NCBI RefSeq assembly: GCF_004123845.1
Contig: NZ_NBDP01000030.1
Coordinates: 496,001-560,000, forward strand
Source of the DNA: Allobosea sp. Tri-44
GTDB taxonomy: Bacteria > Pseudomonadota > Alphaproteobacteria > Rhizobiales > Beijerinckiaceae
Direction of reading: 5' to 3'
DNA: 64,000 bases
In this document: one piece after another, positions 29,319 to 37,950 of the stretch
Layout: each line of letters opens with the position of its first letter
How positions within the stretch are numbered: the first letter of the stretch is position 1
The notes under the pieces: model-generated
Told to the model about the DNA's origin: nothing
What the model saw: the letters and a program-made list of their open reading frames with translations, nothing else
Database searches by the model: none
Position numbers and translations under genes: made by a program

Positions 29319-29360
29319 CAGCCGGCGGCATCGCCTGCTCCCGCTTGCAATTCCGCAAGA

Positions 29361-29390
29361 TCCGGCAATGCTGCGCGCGGACTTGCCGGA
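29361..29390 (+). promoter_or_regulatory. Inverted repeat covering the LysR ribosome site
   Basis: TCCGGCAA (29361-29368) and TTGCCGGA (29383-29390) are perfect 8-bp inverse complements separated by 14 nt. The right arm runs into the GGAGA Shine-Dalgarno of the LysR gene whose TTG start is at 29400. It may be an operator or an RNA hairpin that hides the ribosome site. Confidence 0.45.
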
Positions 29391-29399
29391 GAATGCGCG

Positions 29400-30308
29400 T
29401 TGTCGACGTCGAAGCTCGCCTGGGATGATTTCCGCCTGATCAAGGCGATCGCCGACGCCGGCGGCTTGACTGGGGCGGCCGCCGCGCTCGGCGTCAACCA
29501 TTCGACTGTGTTCCGCCGGCTCGGGCAGGTCGAGGAGCAGGTCGGCCACGCCCTCTTCGAACGGCGCAAGACCGGCTATGTCGCGACCTCCGCCGGCGAG
29601 GAAATGACGACGCTCGCCTCGCGCATCGACGATGACGTCACCGCCTTCGGGCGTCGGCTCGCAGGACGCGACCTCGCACCCTCCGGCGAATTGCGGGTCA
29701 CCACCACCGATACGCTCTATCTGCATACGCTGCTGCCGATCTTCGCGGCGTTCCGGGCAGCGCATCCGCTGATCCGGCTCGATGTCGTCATGGCGAGCCA
29801 GACGCTCAACCTGTCGCGCCGCGACGCCGACGTCGCCATCCGCGCCAGCGATTCGCCGGGCGAGACCTTGGTCGGCCGGCGCCTCGCCAATCTGAACTGG
29901 GCCGTCTACGCCCGCGCCGACGCGCCGGCGACGGCAGAAGAAGCGGCCGATCCGAAGCTGTTCTTCCGGCGCGACTGGGTCGCGCTCGGTGACCCTCTCG
30001 GTTACGTCAAGGCGGCCCGCTATGTCCGCGACCATGTCCCGGCCGAGCGGATCGCACTGCGCTCCTCGGCCGTGCTTGGGCTGACGGAAGCGGTTGAGCA
30101 GGGAGTCGGCATCGGCCCCCTACCCTGCTTCATCGCCGACCAGCGGCCAGGGCTGGTGCGGTTGCTGCCGCCAGATCCTGATTTCGCGACAGGCCTCTGG
30201 ATTCTAACCCATCCCGACATCCGGCACGCGCCGCGCGTGCGCGCCTTCATGGATTTCGTCGGCGGCGAGCTGGCGAAGCGAAAAGCGCTGCTTGAGGGAG
30301 CGGGTTGA
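29400..30308 (+). CDS. LysR-family transcriptional regulator
   Basis: A 302-residue LTTR. The winged helix is at residues about 6-65 (GGLTGAAAALGVNHSTVFRR), and the LysR substrate-binding domain begins near residue 95. The start is TTG 29400, preceded by GGAGA with good spacing. The target is unknown. The gene lies directly beside the AT-rich nuclease gene and shares its strand, but there is no evidence that it regulates it. Confidence 0.88.
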   Translation: MSTSKLAWDDFRLIKAIADAGGLTGAAAALGVNHSTVFRRLGQVEEQVGHALFERRKTGYVATSAGEEMTTLASRIDDDVTAFGRRLAGRDLAPSGELRVTTTDTLYLHTLLPIFAAFRAAHPLIRLDVVMASQTLNLSRRDADVAIRASDSPGETLVGRRLANLNWAVYARADAPATAEEAADPKLFFRRDWVALGDPLGYVKAARYVRDHVPAERIALRSSAVLGLTEAVEQGVGIGPLPCFIADQRPGLVRLLPPDPDFATGLWILTHPDIRHAPRVRAFMDFVGGELAKRKALLEGAG

Positions 30309-30469
30309 AGCGTGGCGACGCTCCCCATGTCATAACAGCAATATCACGCACCTTCCTGGACAACATGATGTTCAAGAATGCCCCACAGCCTAGCGTTGCA
30401 TATGGCAGTTGAGGAATAGTGAGTTAGCAAGCTATCCTTCCCGGCGAATGATGCCCGGGGGGATAGCGA
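30309..30469. other. AT-richer gap at the left edge of the foreign segment
   Basis: Composition shifts from GC-rich to AT-richer over this 161-bp gap between the LysR gene and the nuclease gene. A GGGGGGA ribosome site (about 30457-30463) precedes the GTG start. No integrase, terminal repeat or tRNA end was recognised. Confidence 0.5.
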
Positions 30470-31594
30470 GTGACCACGATTGAGGATTTCCGCACGAATC
30501 TTGTCTCTTACGCGGAGCGCGTGCAACGCGTTCGCGAGCACATCAAGAATGAAGAAGCCACCAAAGTTGCTCTGATACTGCCGTTTATCGCACTGCTAGG
30601 CTATGACGACAGAGACCCTACGGAAGTTTCGGCAGAGCATGCCGCCGACTTCTCGGACAAATACAAAAATAGAGTCGATTATGCTATTTTGAAAGAAATG
30701 AATCCCATTATCGCTATTGAATGCAAATCTGTTGGAAACGGAAAGAAAGACGACAGAGGACAGCTGAAGAGTTATTTTAACGCGTCAAAAAGCGTAAAAC
30801 TTGGAATACTAACTGACGGGATTGTCTATGATTTTTTTGTAGACTCTGAAGAACCGAATATGATGGACGATGATCCGTTTCTAATTATTGATTTCGAGAA
30901 AATATCCAAAGCGCAAGTCTCTGACACGGCTATCGAGGGACTTTATGCTCTAACAAAATCTAAATTTGATCCTGACACGATAGCAGAGAATGCACGACGA
31001 AGCCTAACGCATCGCGCATTTTTCGACTATCTGTCGAAACAGTTCACAGAACCCTCTATAGACTTCACCCGTTTCCTCCTCAAAGAAAACGATATAAAGC
31101 ACATAAGGTCTCACGCGCTCGAAGGTTACCGATCCATCACAAAGGCCGCCTTCAATGATGTTTTTACATCAAATGTTCTCAAAAAACTTGATATATCCCC
31201 CTCACTTCCCAAGCAACCCGCCCGGATAGAGAACACACCCGCATCGACTCCGATTGAATTACCAGCTCCGCCCCCCACTACAGGCATTGTAACTTCCGAG
31301 GCGGAAATTGCGGCATTCGAAAGTATCAGACGGCACCTCGCCTTTCTTTCAGCCGGGAACTCGCTGACATTCGATGCAATATCAGACGTCAAATTCCGAG
31401 ACTACCAAGGAAAGATGGTTGTTTTTTACCGGCAAGAGCGAAAGGGTCGATTGATCGACATCATCGAAGCTCGGGATGGGACAATAAAGTTTATCATCGT
31501 AGATGGAGACGACTTCACGCCTGTCTCCGATCTAGTCCAATCTGGCGAACGGCTGCGCGCTCTCTTTGAGAAGCGCATCGGTGAATTTGCCTAG
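30470..31594 (+). CDS. Solitary HsdR-N-like nuclease (COG4748 type), probably horizontally acquired
   Basis: A 374-residue protein unlike its neighbours. Residues about 25-150 match the HsdR N-terminal PD-(D/E)xK nuclease pattern: Asp70 in NRVDYAI, Glu84-Cys-Lys86 in [10 protein letters not shown] and a Gln98 in GQLKSYF. Residues about 270-374 form a second, unassigned domain. The central part has a Pro-rich linker. Such proteins are described as type I restriction-like or COG4748 proteins of unknown function. There is no helicase domain and no hsdM or hsdS nearby. The codons are AT-rich, with many ATA, TTT and AAA, unlike the rest of the window. Its stop overlaps the acuI stop by 4 bp. It may be a stand-alone defence or phage-derived gene. 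Confidence 0.8.
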   Translation: MTTIEDFRTNLVSYAERVQRVREHIKNEEATKVALILPFIALLGYDDRDPTEVSAEHAADFSDKYKNRVDYAILKEMNPIIAIECKSVGNGKKDDRGQLKSYFNASKSVKLGILTDGIVYDFFVDSEEPNMMDDDPFLIIDFEKISKAQVSDTAIEGLYALTKSKFDPDTIAENARRSLTHRAFFDYLSKQFTEPSIDFTRFLLKENDIKHIRSHALEGYRSITKAAFNDVFTSNVLKKLDISPSLPKQPARIENTPASTPIELPAPPPTTGIVTSEAEIAAFESIRRHLAFLSAGNSLTFDAISDVKFRDYQGKMVVFYRQERKGRLIDIIEARDGTIKFIIVDGDDFTPVSDLVQSGERLRALFEKRIGEFA

Positions 31595-32577
31595 CCGATC
31601 TCGACCACGACCCGGCCGCGGACCTTGCCGTCGAGCAAAGCGCGGCCAGTCTCGACGACATCCTCGAGCGGGATCGTCGTCGTCATCGCCGCGAGCTTGT
31701 CGCGGTCGAGATCGCGGGCGAGGCGCTGCCACGCCTCGAGCCGGCGCGGCTTCGGGCACATCACCGAATCGATGCCGAGCAGCGCAACGCAACGCAGGAT
31801 GAAGGGCGCGACCGAGGCCGGCAGGTCCATGCCCTGCGCCAGGCCGCAGGCGGCGACGGCGCCGCCATATTTCGTCATCGACAGGACATTGGCGAGCGTA
31901 TGCGAGCCGACGGCATCGACGCCGGCGATCCAGCGTTCCTTGCCAAGCGGGCGGCCGGGAGCGGAGAGTTCGTTCCGATCGATGATCTCGGCCGCACCGA
32001 GGCCTTTCAGATAATCCGCCTCCTCCGGCCGGCCGGTCGAGGCGATGACGTGCCAGCCCGCCTTGGCGAGTAGCGCGGTCGCGACCGAGCCAACGCCGCC
32101 GGCCGCTCCGGTGACGACGACCGGGCCGTCGGCTGGCTTCACGCCATAACGCTCCAGCGCGAGCAGGCTCAGCATGGCGGTATAGCCGGCGGTGCCGATC
32201 GCCATCGCTTCGGCCGGCGTCATCCCATCCGGCAGCGGCACCAGCCAATCGCCCTTGACTCGGCTCTTCTGGGCATAGGCGCCCAGATGCGTCTCGCCGG
32301 TGCCCCAGCCATTGAGGATGACGAGGTCGCCGGGCTTGAAGTCCGGATGATCGGAGGTCTCGACCCTGCCGGCAAAATCAATGCCGGGGATCATCGGCCA
32401 GCGCCGCACCACCGGCGCGCGGCCGGTGATGGCGAGGCCGTCCTTGTAGTTCAACGTCGAATGGGTGACGCGGACGGTGACGTCGCCTTCCATCAGGTCC
32501 GCTTCGGCGAACTCGCCGAAAGCGATGCTGGTGCCGGCTTCGCCCTTGCTGGCGATGAGGGCCTTGAAGGTCGACAT
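31591..32577 (-). CDS. acuI: Acryloyl-CoA reductase AcuI / YhdH-type MDR
   Basis: A 328-residue zinc-free MDR oxidoreductase of the AcuI/YhdH group. Family marks are [10 protein letters not shown] (residues about 43-52), [24 protein letters not shown] and the nucleotide motif [17 protein letters not shown]. AcuI reduces acryloyl-CoA to propionyl-CoA with NADPH, protecting against acrylate. YhdH homologues may do this as a housekeeping detoxification. No DMSP lyase gene is in the window. The stop overlaps that of the foreign nuclease gene by 4 bp. Confidence 0.88.
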   Translation of the reverse strand: MSTFKALIASKGEAGTSIAFGEFAEADLMEGDVTVRVTHSTLNYKDGLAITGRAPVVRRWPMIPGIDFAGRVETSDHPDFKPGDLVILNGWGTGETHLGAYAQKSRVKGDWLVPLPDGMTPAEAMAIGTAGYTAMLSLLALERYGVKPADGPVVVTGAAGGVGSVATALLAKAGWHVIASTGRPEEADYLKGLGAAEIIDRNELSAPGRPLGKERWIAGVDAVGSHTLANVLSMTKYGGAVAACGLAQGMDLPASVAPFILRCVALLGIDSVMCPKPRRLEAWQRLARDLDRDKLAAMTTTIPLEDVVETGRALLDGKVRGRVVVEIG

Positions 32578-32665
32578 GAATTCACTCCCGGGAAGCCATG
32601 GAACAGGCCCCTAGGAGTGGCGCGCCCGGCCGCCGCCCGCAAGCGGCAAGCCGGTGCGGGTTTGG

Positions 32666-33901
32666 TCAGGCCGGCTGCGGCACGGCGCGCGCCACCGGTT
32701 TCTCGACGATCGGCAGATTGATCAGCGCCGAGGCGACGCCGAGCGCGACCGAGAGCCACCAGACGATCGTATAGGAGCCGAACTGCTCATACAGGATGCC
32801 GCCGAGCAGCACGCCCAGGAAGCCGCCCACTTGATGCGAGAAGAAGGCGAAGCCGTAGAGCATCGCCATGTACTTGGTCCCGAACATCAGCATCACCAGC
32901 GCCGAGGTCGGCGGCACGGTCGAGAGCCAGAACACGCCGATGACGATGCCGAAGGCGATCGCGGTCATCGGGCTTGGCGGCAGCAAGATAAAGGCGGCAA
33001 TGGCGACCGCCCGGCCGAGATAGATCCAGGCGAGCAGATGGCGCTTGGGCATGCGCGACGTCAGCCAGCCCGAGCCGAGCGAGCCGACCGCATTGGCGAG
33101 GCCGATCGCAGCCAACGTCCAGCCGCCGACCCAGGCCGGCATTCCGGTGTCCTTGAGATAGGCCGGCATGTGCACGGTGATGAAGGCGAGCTGGAAGCCG
33201 CAGGTGAAGAACCCCAGCACAAGCAGGACATAGGAGCGGTGCTTGAAGGCTTCGGCCAATGCCTGCGCAATGCTCTGGTTCGGCGCGGCGACCGCACCGA
33301 GCGCAGCCGCAGGCTGCTTTGAACCCCGCATCGCCAGCATCACCGAGAGCGGCAGCACTGGCAGCAGCGTGAAGGCGAAGACGATCAGCGCCTGCTGCCA
33401 GCCCAGCGTCTCGATCAGGATGTTGCCGATCGGCGGGAAGAGGAACTGGCCGAAGGAGCCGGCGGCAGTGCCGGCGCCGAAGGCGAGCGGGCGCCATTGC
33501 TCGGGCAGCAGCTTGCCGAAGGCGGCGAGGATCAGATTGAAGGAACAGGCCGAGAGGCCGAAGCCGATCAAGACGCCAGCGCCGAGATGAAGCTGCAGCG
33601 GTGTTCCGGCATAGGCCATCGTCACCAGGCCGGCCGCATAGAGCAGTGCGCCGACGCAGAGCACCCGCACCATGCCGAAGCGATCGGCGATCGCGCCGGC
33701 GAACGGTGCGCCCAGGCCCCAGAGCAGGTTCTGGATCGCGAGCGCGAGGCTGAACGTGTCGCGGCCCCAGCCGAACTCGGATGTCATCGGGATCTGGAAC
33801 AGGCCGGCGCTGGCGCGCGGGCCGAAGCTGATCAGCGCGATCAGACAGCCGGCGGCGACGATGATCTCCGGCGCGTAGCCGCGCTTGGCGGTGGCGGACA
33901 T
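32666..33901 (-). CDS. MFS transporter (OFA-like)
   Basis: A 411-residue 12-TM major facilitator resembling oxalate/formate antiporter-type (MCT-like) carriers, with FGPRASAGLF in helix 1, ADRFGMVRVL after helix 2 and FWLSTVPPTSALV in a later helix. The substrate is probably a small organic anion but is unproven. Start 33901 is chosen at MSATAKRGY. A longer frame reaches 33958 without support. It lies 88 bp upstream of acuI on the same strand. Confidence 0.83.
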   Translation of the reverse strand: MSATAKRGYAPEIIVAAGCLIALISFGPRASAGLFQIPMTSEFGWGRDTFSLALAIQNLLWGLGAPFAGAIADRFGMVRVLCVGALLYAAGLVTMAYAGTPLQLHLGAGVLIGFGLSACSFNLILAAFGKLLPEQWRPLAFGAGTAAGSFGQFLFPPIGNILIETLGWQQALIVFAFTLLPVLPLSVMLAMRGSKQPAAALGAVAAPNQSIAQALAEAFKHRSYVLLVLGFFTCGFQLAFITVHMPAYLKDTGMPAWVGGWTLAAIGLANAVGSLGSGWLTSRMPKRHLLAWIYLGRAVAIAAFILLPPSPMTAIAFGIVIGVFWLSTVPPTSALVMLMFGTKYMAMLYGFAFFSHQVGGFLGVLLGGILYEQFGSYTIVWWLSVALGVASALINLPIVEKPVARAVPQPA

Positions 33902-34085
33902 GACAGGCTCCGGAGCGGGAATCGTGTGTCTGCACGATATGCCCCGCGACCGGGACATGCCAACGCGATTTCGTTACGTGGCGCATCACAGGATTGCATG
34001 ATCGCCACGCACCAAATTCATCGGATTTCGTCGGCAAACAACGTGTTTTTCTGCTAGGATCGCCTTGCAAATGTGGAGGCTAGCT

Positions 34086-34220
34086 ATGCGTGCCGTCATG
34101 CAGTTGCTATCGGCCTATTCCTCCTGGCTGTCCCGGATGCTCCTGGTGTCGCCGGAGTTCATCACCAAAGATCGACGGGGCAACATGCCGCCGCCATCCG
34201 GCGGCATCGGCGCCTATTGA
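34086..34220 (+). CDS. Small protein of 44 residues
   Basis: An ATG at 34086 follows GGAGG (34075-34079) with an ideal 6-nt gap and opens a 44-codon frame ending TGA 34220. The product begins MRAVMQLLSAYSSW, has a hydrophobic first half (to about residue 23), a KDRRGN turn and a Pro/Gly-rich end PPPSGGIGAY. A stable hairpin (34226-34251) follows. The strong ribosome site and the hairpin argue for a real small gene. It may be a membrane-associated or peripheral peptide. No family is recognised. Confidence 0.6.
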   Translation: MRAVMQLLSAYSSWLSRMLLVSPEFITKDRRGNMPPPSGGIGAY

Positions 34221-34225
34221 CGATC

Positions 34226-34251
34226 GCTGCCCGCTTTTGACGGCGGGCAGC
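34226..34251. terminator. Hairpin between the small gene and the dapA-like gene
   Basis: GCTGCCCGC (34226-34234) pairs with GCGGGCAGC (34243-34251) around an 8-nt loop. It lies just past the small gene's stop and 13 bp from the stop of the convergent dapA-like gene, so it may end transcripts from both sides. There is no long T-tract. Confidence 0.6.
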
Positions 34252-34264
34252 AAGAGCAGCTGGG

Positions 34265-35182
34265 CTATTTCCCCCAGCGCAGGGCCAAGGGATCGAGTTC
34301 GCGCGCGAGCTCGAGCAGGCCTTCGCGCGTCTTCGGGTGCAGCGGCGTCAGCGGGTGGCGGACGGCATCCGACTTGATCACGCCGCCTGCCTTCATCACC
34401 GCCTTGGCCGAGCGCAGGCCGCATTGCCGGTTCTCGTAATTGATGATCGGCAGGACGCGGGCATAGAGCGCCGCCGCCTCTCTGCGATCGCCGGCGGCAT
34501 GAGCCGCCAGGACCGGCTTGATCAAATCGGGGATCATCGCCGAGGTCATCGTACCGGTGGCGCCAGCGTCGAGATCGGCCATCAGGGTGATCGCCTCCTC
34601 GCCGTCGAAGGGACCGATAATGGCGTCGCCGCCCGCCTCGATCAGGGAGCGCAGCTTGCCCGCCGTGCCCGGCACCTCGATCTTGAAGTAGCGGACGAGC
34701 GGCACCTCCTTGTTGAGCCTGATCATGAAGGGCACGGTCATGGTCACGCCCGAGAGCGGCGCGTCCTGCAGGATGATTGGGATGCCGCAGGCATCGGCGA
34801 CGATCTTGAAGTGCTCGATCATGCCCTGCTCGTCGGCCTTGAGCAGCGCGCCGTGATAGGGCGGCATCATCATCAGCATCCTGGCGCCGGCGTCAGCCGC
34901 GGCCTTGGCGCGATGCGCCGCGATGCGCGTCGAGAAATGCGAGGTGGTGACGCAGACCGGCACCCGGCCCGCGACCTGCTCGATCGAGAGCCGCATGACC
35001 TCGTCGCGCTCGGCGTCAGTCAGGAGGAACTGCTCAGAGAAATTGGCGAGGATGCAAATGCCGTCGACGCCCTGATCGACCATCAGGTCCATGACCCGGC
35101 GATTGCCGTCATGGTCGACATCGCCGTTCTCGTGGAAGATCGTCGGCGCGATCGGGATGATGCCCTTGTAGGGTTCGGTCAT
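34265..35182 (-). CDS. Dihydrodipicolinate synthase-family aldolase/dehydratase
   Basis: A 305-residue (beta/alpha)8 barrel of the DapA/N-acetylneuraminate lyase superfamily. The Schiff-base Lys is Lys167 in VRYFKIEVPG, and Tyr109 in MMPPYHG is the usual proton relay. It lacks the features of housekeeping DapA and is the last gene of a catabolic operon with a tripartite transporter and a PdxA-like dehydrogenase. Cleavage or dehydration of a sugar acid or hydroxy acid derivative is therefore likely. Alternatives include 2-keto-3-deoxy acid dehydratases and retro-aldolases. Confidence 0.83.
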   Translation of the reverse strand: MTEPYKGIIPIAPTIFHENGDVDHDGNRRVMDLMVDQGVDGICILANFSEQFLLTDAERDEVMRLSIEQVAGRVPVCVTTSHFSTRIAAHRAKAAADAGARMLMMMPPYHGALLKADEQGMIEHFKIVADACGIPIILQDAPLSGVTMTVPFMIRLNKEVPLVRYFKIEVPGTAGKLRSLIEAGGDAIIGPFDGEEAITLMADLDAGATGTMTSAMIPDLIKPVLAAHAAGDRREAAALYARVLPIINYENRQCGLRSAKAVMKAGGVIKSDAVRHPLTPLHPKTREGLLELARELDPLALRWGK

Positions 35183-35222
35183 GGCAAGGCCTCGGTTGTT
35201 CGTGGCTGGAAGAGAGTGGGAG

Positions 35223-35756
35223 CTACTGCGCCTGCGGATCGCCGGCCTCGGCGAGCTCGCGCTGGTAGATGGCGAGGTCCTCGGGCGAGAAGCAGCAGAG
35301 AGTGATCGCGTCGAAAGCGGCCCCGTTCTTCAGGGTGGCAGCGACCGTCGCCACCGCGATCTTCGCCGCGGGCGCGACCGGATAGCCGTAGACGCCGGTG
35401 CTGATGCTCGGAAAGGCGATGGTGCGGATGCCCGCCCCGGCTGCGACCGCCAGCGAGCGGCGATAGCAGGATGCCAGCAACTCCGCCTCGCTTTGACCGC
35501 CGCCCTGCCAGACCGGCCCGACCGTGTGGATGACGAAGCGCGCCGGCAGGCGGTAGCCCTGGGTCAGCTTGGCGTCGCCGGTCTGGCAGCCACCCACCTT
35601 GCGGCATTCCTGCAGGAGTTCGGGCCCCGCGGCGCGATGGATCGCGCCGTCGACGGCGCCTCCGCCCAGGAGCGAGTTGTTGGCTGCATTGACGATGGCG
35701 TCGACTGTCAGCGTCGTGATGTCGGCCTGGATGGCGCGCAATCTCGATTCCGTCAT
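35223..35756 (-). CDS. Macro-domain protein (O-acetyl-ADP-ribose deacetylase type)
   Basis: A 177-residue single macrodomain of the MacroD/YmdB class. The ADP-ribose-binding loops are [18 protein letters not shown] (residues about 22-39) and ISTGVYGYP (about 117-125), and the catalytic Asp follows the Gly triplet. Members hydrolyse O-acetyl-ADP-ribose or remove ADP-ribose from proteins. It lies between tctA (75 bp upstream) and the dapA-like gene (40 bp downstream) in the same direction, an unexpected place for this enzyme. Confidence 0.88.
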   Translation of the reverse strand: MTESRLRAIQADITTLTVDAIVNAANNSLLGGGAVDGAIHRAAGPELLQECRKVGGCQTGDAKLTQGYRLPARFVIHTVGPVWQGGGQSEAELLASCYRRSLAVAAGAGIRTIAFPSISTGVYGYPVAPAAKIAVATVAATLKNGAAFDAITLCCFSPEDLAIYQRELAEAGDPQAQ

Positions 35757-35831
35757 CGGCGTTCCGCCCTCGGCTCGGTTCTGGACGGTTCACCATAGCG
35801 TCGGCAGTCACTATCCGGCAGTGCGTCTGAC

Positions 35832-37349
35832 TCAGGCCTTGGCTGCGCGCGCGGTCACCAGCTTGCGGATGCCGCGCCGGGTCGAGCCGATCAGCGGAAA
35901 GAGCAGCAGCGCGAGGCCGATCGCCATCAGGCTCGCAACCAGCGCGTTCGACCAGAAGATCGAGAGCGAGCCCTGGCTGAAGATCATCGACTGGCGGAAG
36001 GCGTCCTCCGCCTTGTCGCCGATGACCATCGCCAGCACGAGCGGCGCGATCGGGTAATCGAGCTTCTTGAAGAGATAGCCGACGATGCCGAAGGCGAGCG
36101 CCAGCCAGATGTCGAACTGCTTGTTGCCGACGGTATAGGCGCCGATGAAGCAGACCACGACGATCACCGGACCGATGATCGAGAACGGAATGCGCAGGAT
36201 CGAGGCGAAGAGCGGCACCGTCGCGAGCACGACGATGACGGCGACGACATTGCCGAGATACATCGAGGCGATCAGGCCCCAGACGAAATCGGGCCGCTCG
36301 ACGAAGAGCATCGGGCCGGGGTTGAGGCCCCAGATCATCAGCCCGCCCATCATCACCGCAGCGGTCGCCGAACCCGGAATGCCGAGCGCCAGCATCGGCA
36401 GCATGGCGGCGGAGCCGGCGGCATGGTCGGCGGTCTCGGGCGAGATCACGCCCTCGGGCTCGCCCTTGCCGAACTTCTCCGGATTGCGCGAGGAACGCTT
36501 GGCCATGGCGTAGCTCATGAAGGAAGCGGCCGTCGGCCCGCCCGGCGTGATGCCCATCCAGATGCCGATGATGCTGGAGCGCAGCAGCGCGAACCAGTAG
36601 CGCGGCAGCTTCAGCGCGGTGGCGAGCACGTCGCGCGGACGCACCTTGGCCTTCACCCCGTCGAAGCGTAAGCCCTCCTCCATCGTCTGCAGCAGTTCGC
36701 CGAGGCCGAACAGGCCGATCACCGCGATCAGGAAGCTGACGCCCGCAAGCAGCACGTCGAACTCATAGGTCAGGCGGACATTGCCCGAGACCGAATCCAT
36801 GCCGATCGAGGCGAAGGCAAAGCCCATCGCCATCGAGACGATGGTCTTCAGGGGCGAGGCGCCGCCGAGGCCGACAAAGCTGGCGAAAGTCATGAAATAC
36901 ACCGCGAAATACTCTGGCGAGGAGAACTTCAGCGCAAAGCGCGCGACCCAGCCCGAGAGCAGCGTGATCAGGATGACGCCGGCCATGGCGCCGATGCCGG
37001 CCGAGAGGAAGGCGAAGGAAAGCGCCTCCGTCGCCCTGCCCTGCTTGGCCATCGGATGGCCGTCGAAGGTGGTGGCGACCGAGGACGGCTCGCCCGGGAT
37101 GTTGAACAGGATCGAGGTAGTCGAGCCGCCGAACAGCGCCCCCCAATAGAGCGAGGTCAAAAGGATGATCGCCGAGACCGGGTCCATGCTGAAGGTCAGC
37201 GGCAGCATCAGCGAGACGCCGTTCGGCGCCCCAAGGCCCGGCAGCACGCCGACCAGGATACCGAGCAGCACGCCAGCGAACATCAGCGCGACATGATGAG
37301 CAGTCAGCGCGACCTCGAAGCCGTGGAGGAGCGAAGCGAAGTTTTCCAT
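35832..37349 (-). CDS. tctA: Tripartite tricarboxylate transporter, large permease TctA
   Basis: A 505-residue polytopic protein with about 12 membrane segments. TctA hallmarks are GVLPGLGAPNGVSLMLPLTF near residue 35, and the conserved loop ISPETADHAAGSAAMLP followed by GIPGSATAAVMMGGLMI near residue 310. Together with TctB and the binding protein TctC it forms an ion-driven uptake system for carboxylates. The gap to tctB is 21 bp. Confidence 0.92.
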   Translation of the reverse strand: MENFASLLHGFEVALTAHHVALMFAGVLLGILVGVLPGLGAPNGVSLMLPLTFSMDPVSAIILLTSLYWGALFGGSTTSILFNIPGEPSSVATTFDGHPMAKQGRATEALSFAFLSAGIGAMAGVILITLLSGWVARFALKFSSPEYFAVYFMTFASFVGLGGASPLKTIVSMAMGFAFASIGMDSVSGNVRLTYEFDVLLAGVSFLIAVIGLFGLGELLQTMEEGLRFDGVKAKVRPRDVLATALKLPRYWFALLRSSIIGIWMGITPGGPTAASFMSYAMAKRSSRNPEKFGKGEPEGVISPETADHAAGSAAMLPMLALGIPGSATAAVMMGGLMIWGLNPGPMLFVERPDFVWGLIASMYLGNVVAVIVVLATVPLFASILRIPFSIIGPVIVVVCFIGAYTVGNKQFDIWLALAFGIVGYLFKKLDYPIAPLVLAMVIGDKAEDAFRQSMIFSQGSLSIFWSNALVASLMAIGLALLLFPLIGSTRRGIRKLVTARAAKA

Positions 37350-37370
37350 GGAGGGCTCCGGCTCGCTGGT

Positions 37371-37859
37371 TCAGAGGCCGAGCATCGCTTCGACCGGCCC
37401 TTTGAGCAGGCCGACCTGGGCGAATTTCTCGAGGCCGAGATAGAAGAAGGCAGCAGTGCCGATCGCCGTCGCGACCGAGGGCAGCCAGCCATAGCGGCCC
37501 TGGAAGCGCATCGCGAAAACGAGGTAGAGCAGCATCGCGACATACATGCCGAGCGTCACGCTGAGCACGACGAAGGCAAGCATCGGCACGAAGAAGGAGA
37601 GGACGCGCTTGCCCTGCTCCTTGTCGAGGATGATTCCGGCGAGCGCCGCCGAGCCCCCCATCCGTCGGCCTATCGTGGTCGCGATCGTGCCGAGGCTGGC
37701 GAGTGCGATCAGCAAACCGCAATAGAACGGGAAGGCGCCGGGCTGCGGGCCGGAGGAATCCCAGCCAAGGCCGAATTCGCGGGCGCCATTGACGATCACG
37801 AGCCCGAAGGCGAGCGTCGCCAGCGCTGTCGCGATCTCGGCCTGGAAGCGGCTGATCAT
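37371..37859 (-). CDS. tctB: Tripartite tricarboxylate transporter, small permease TctB
   Basis: A 162-residue protein with four predicted membrane segments, the expected TctB form. The second segment lies near residues 40-60, and the paired last helices contain FVVLSVTLGMYVAMLLYLV. It is the weakly conserved small membrane subunit of the TctABC carrier. The assignment rests on size, topology and its place between tctC and tctA. Confidence 0.88.
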   Translation of the reverse strand: MISRFQAEIATALATLAFGLVIVNGAREFGLGWDSSGPQPGAFPFYCGLLIALASLGTIATTIGRRMGGSAALAGIILDKEQGKRVLSFFVPMLAFVVLSVTLGMYVAMLLYLVFAMRFQGRYGWLPSVATAIGTAAFFYLGLEKFAQVGLLKGPVEAMLGL

Positions 37860-37893
37860 CGGCGCTCTCCTGAATGCTGACGGTGTTCCGAAC

Positions 37894-37931
37894 GATCATC
37901 CCGGGCCGAGCAGCGCTCGCCCGGGATGATC
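37894..37931 (-). repeat. Strong hairpin between tctC and tctB
   Basis: A 12-bp perfect arm (37894-37905 with 37920-37931) continues after a one-base bulge into CGAG/CTCG around the loop CAGCG. It starts 19 nt past the tctC stop, inside the operon. It may protect the tctC message or partly stop transcription, giving more binding protein than permease. Confidence 0.7.
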
Positions 37932-37950
37932 CGATTTCGACCTGTTCGGG

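Noticed and set aside
30470-31594. A complete type I restriction-modification system
   Set aside because: Only an HsdR-N-like nuclease domain is present. No helicase, hsdM or hsdS occurs in the flanks.
26397-32577. A DMSP demethylation or cleavage cluster
   Set aside because: A DmdC-like dehydrogenase and AcuI are near each other but on separate transcription units, without dmdA, dmdB, dmdD or a lyase.
34265-35182. Housekeeping dapA for lysine synthesis
   Set aside because: It is the last gene of a regulated carboxylate-uptake operon, and its motifs around the active site differ from biosynthetic DapA.
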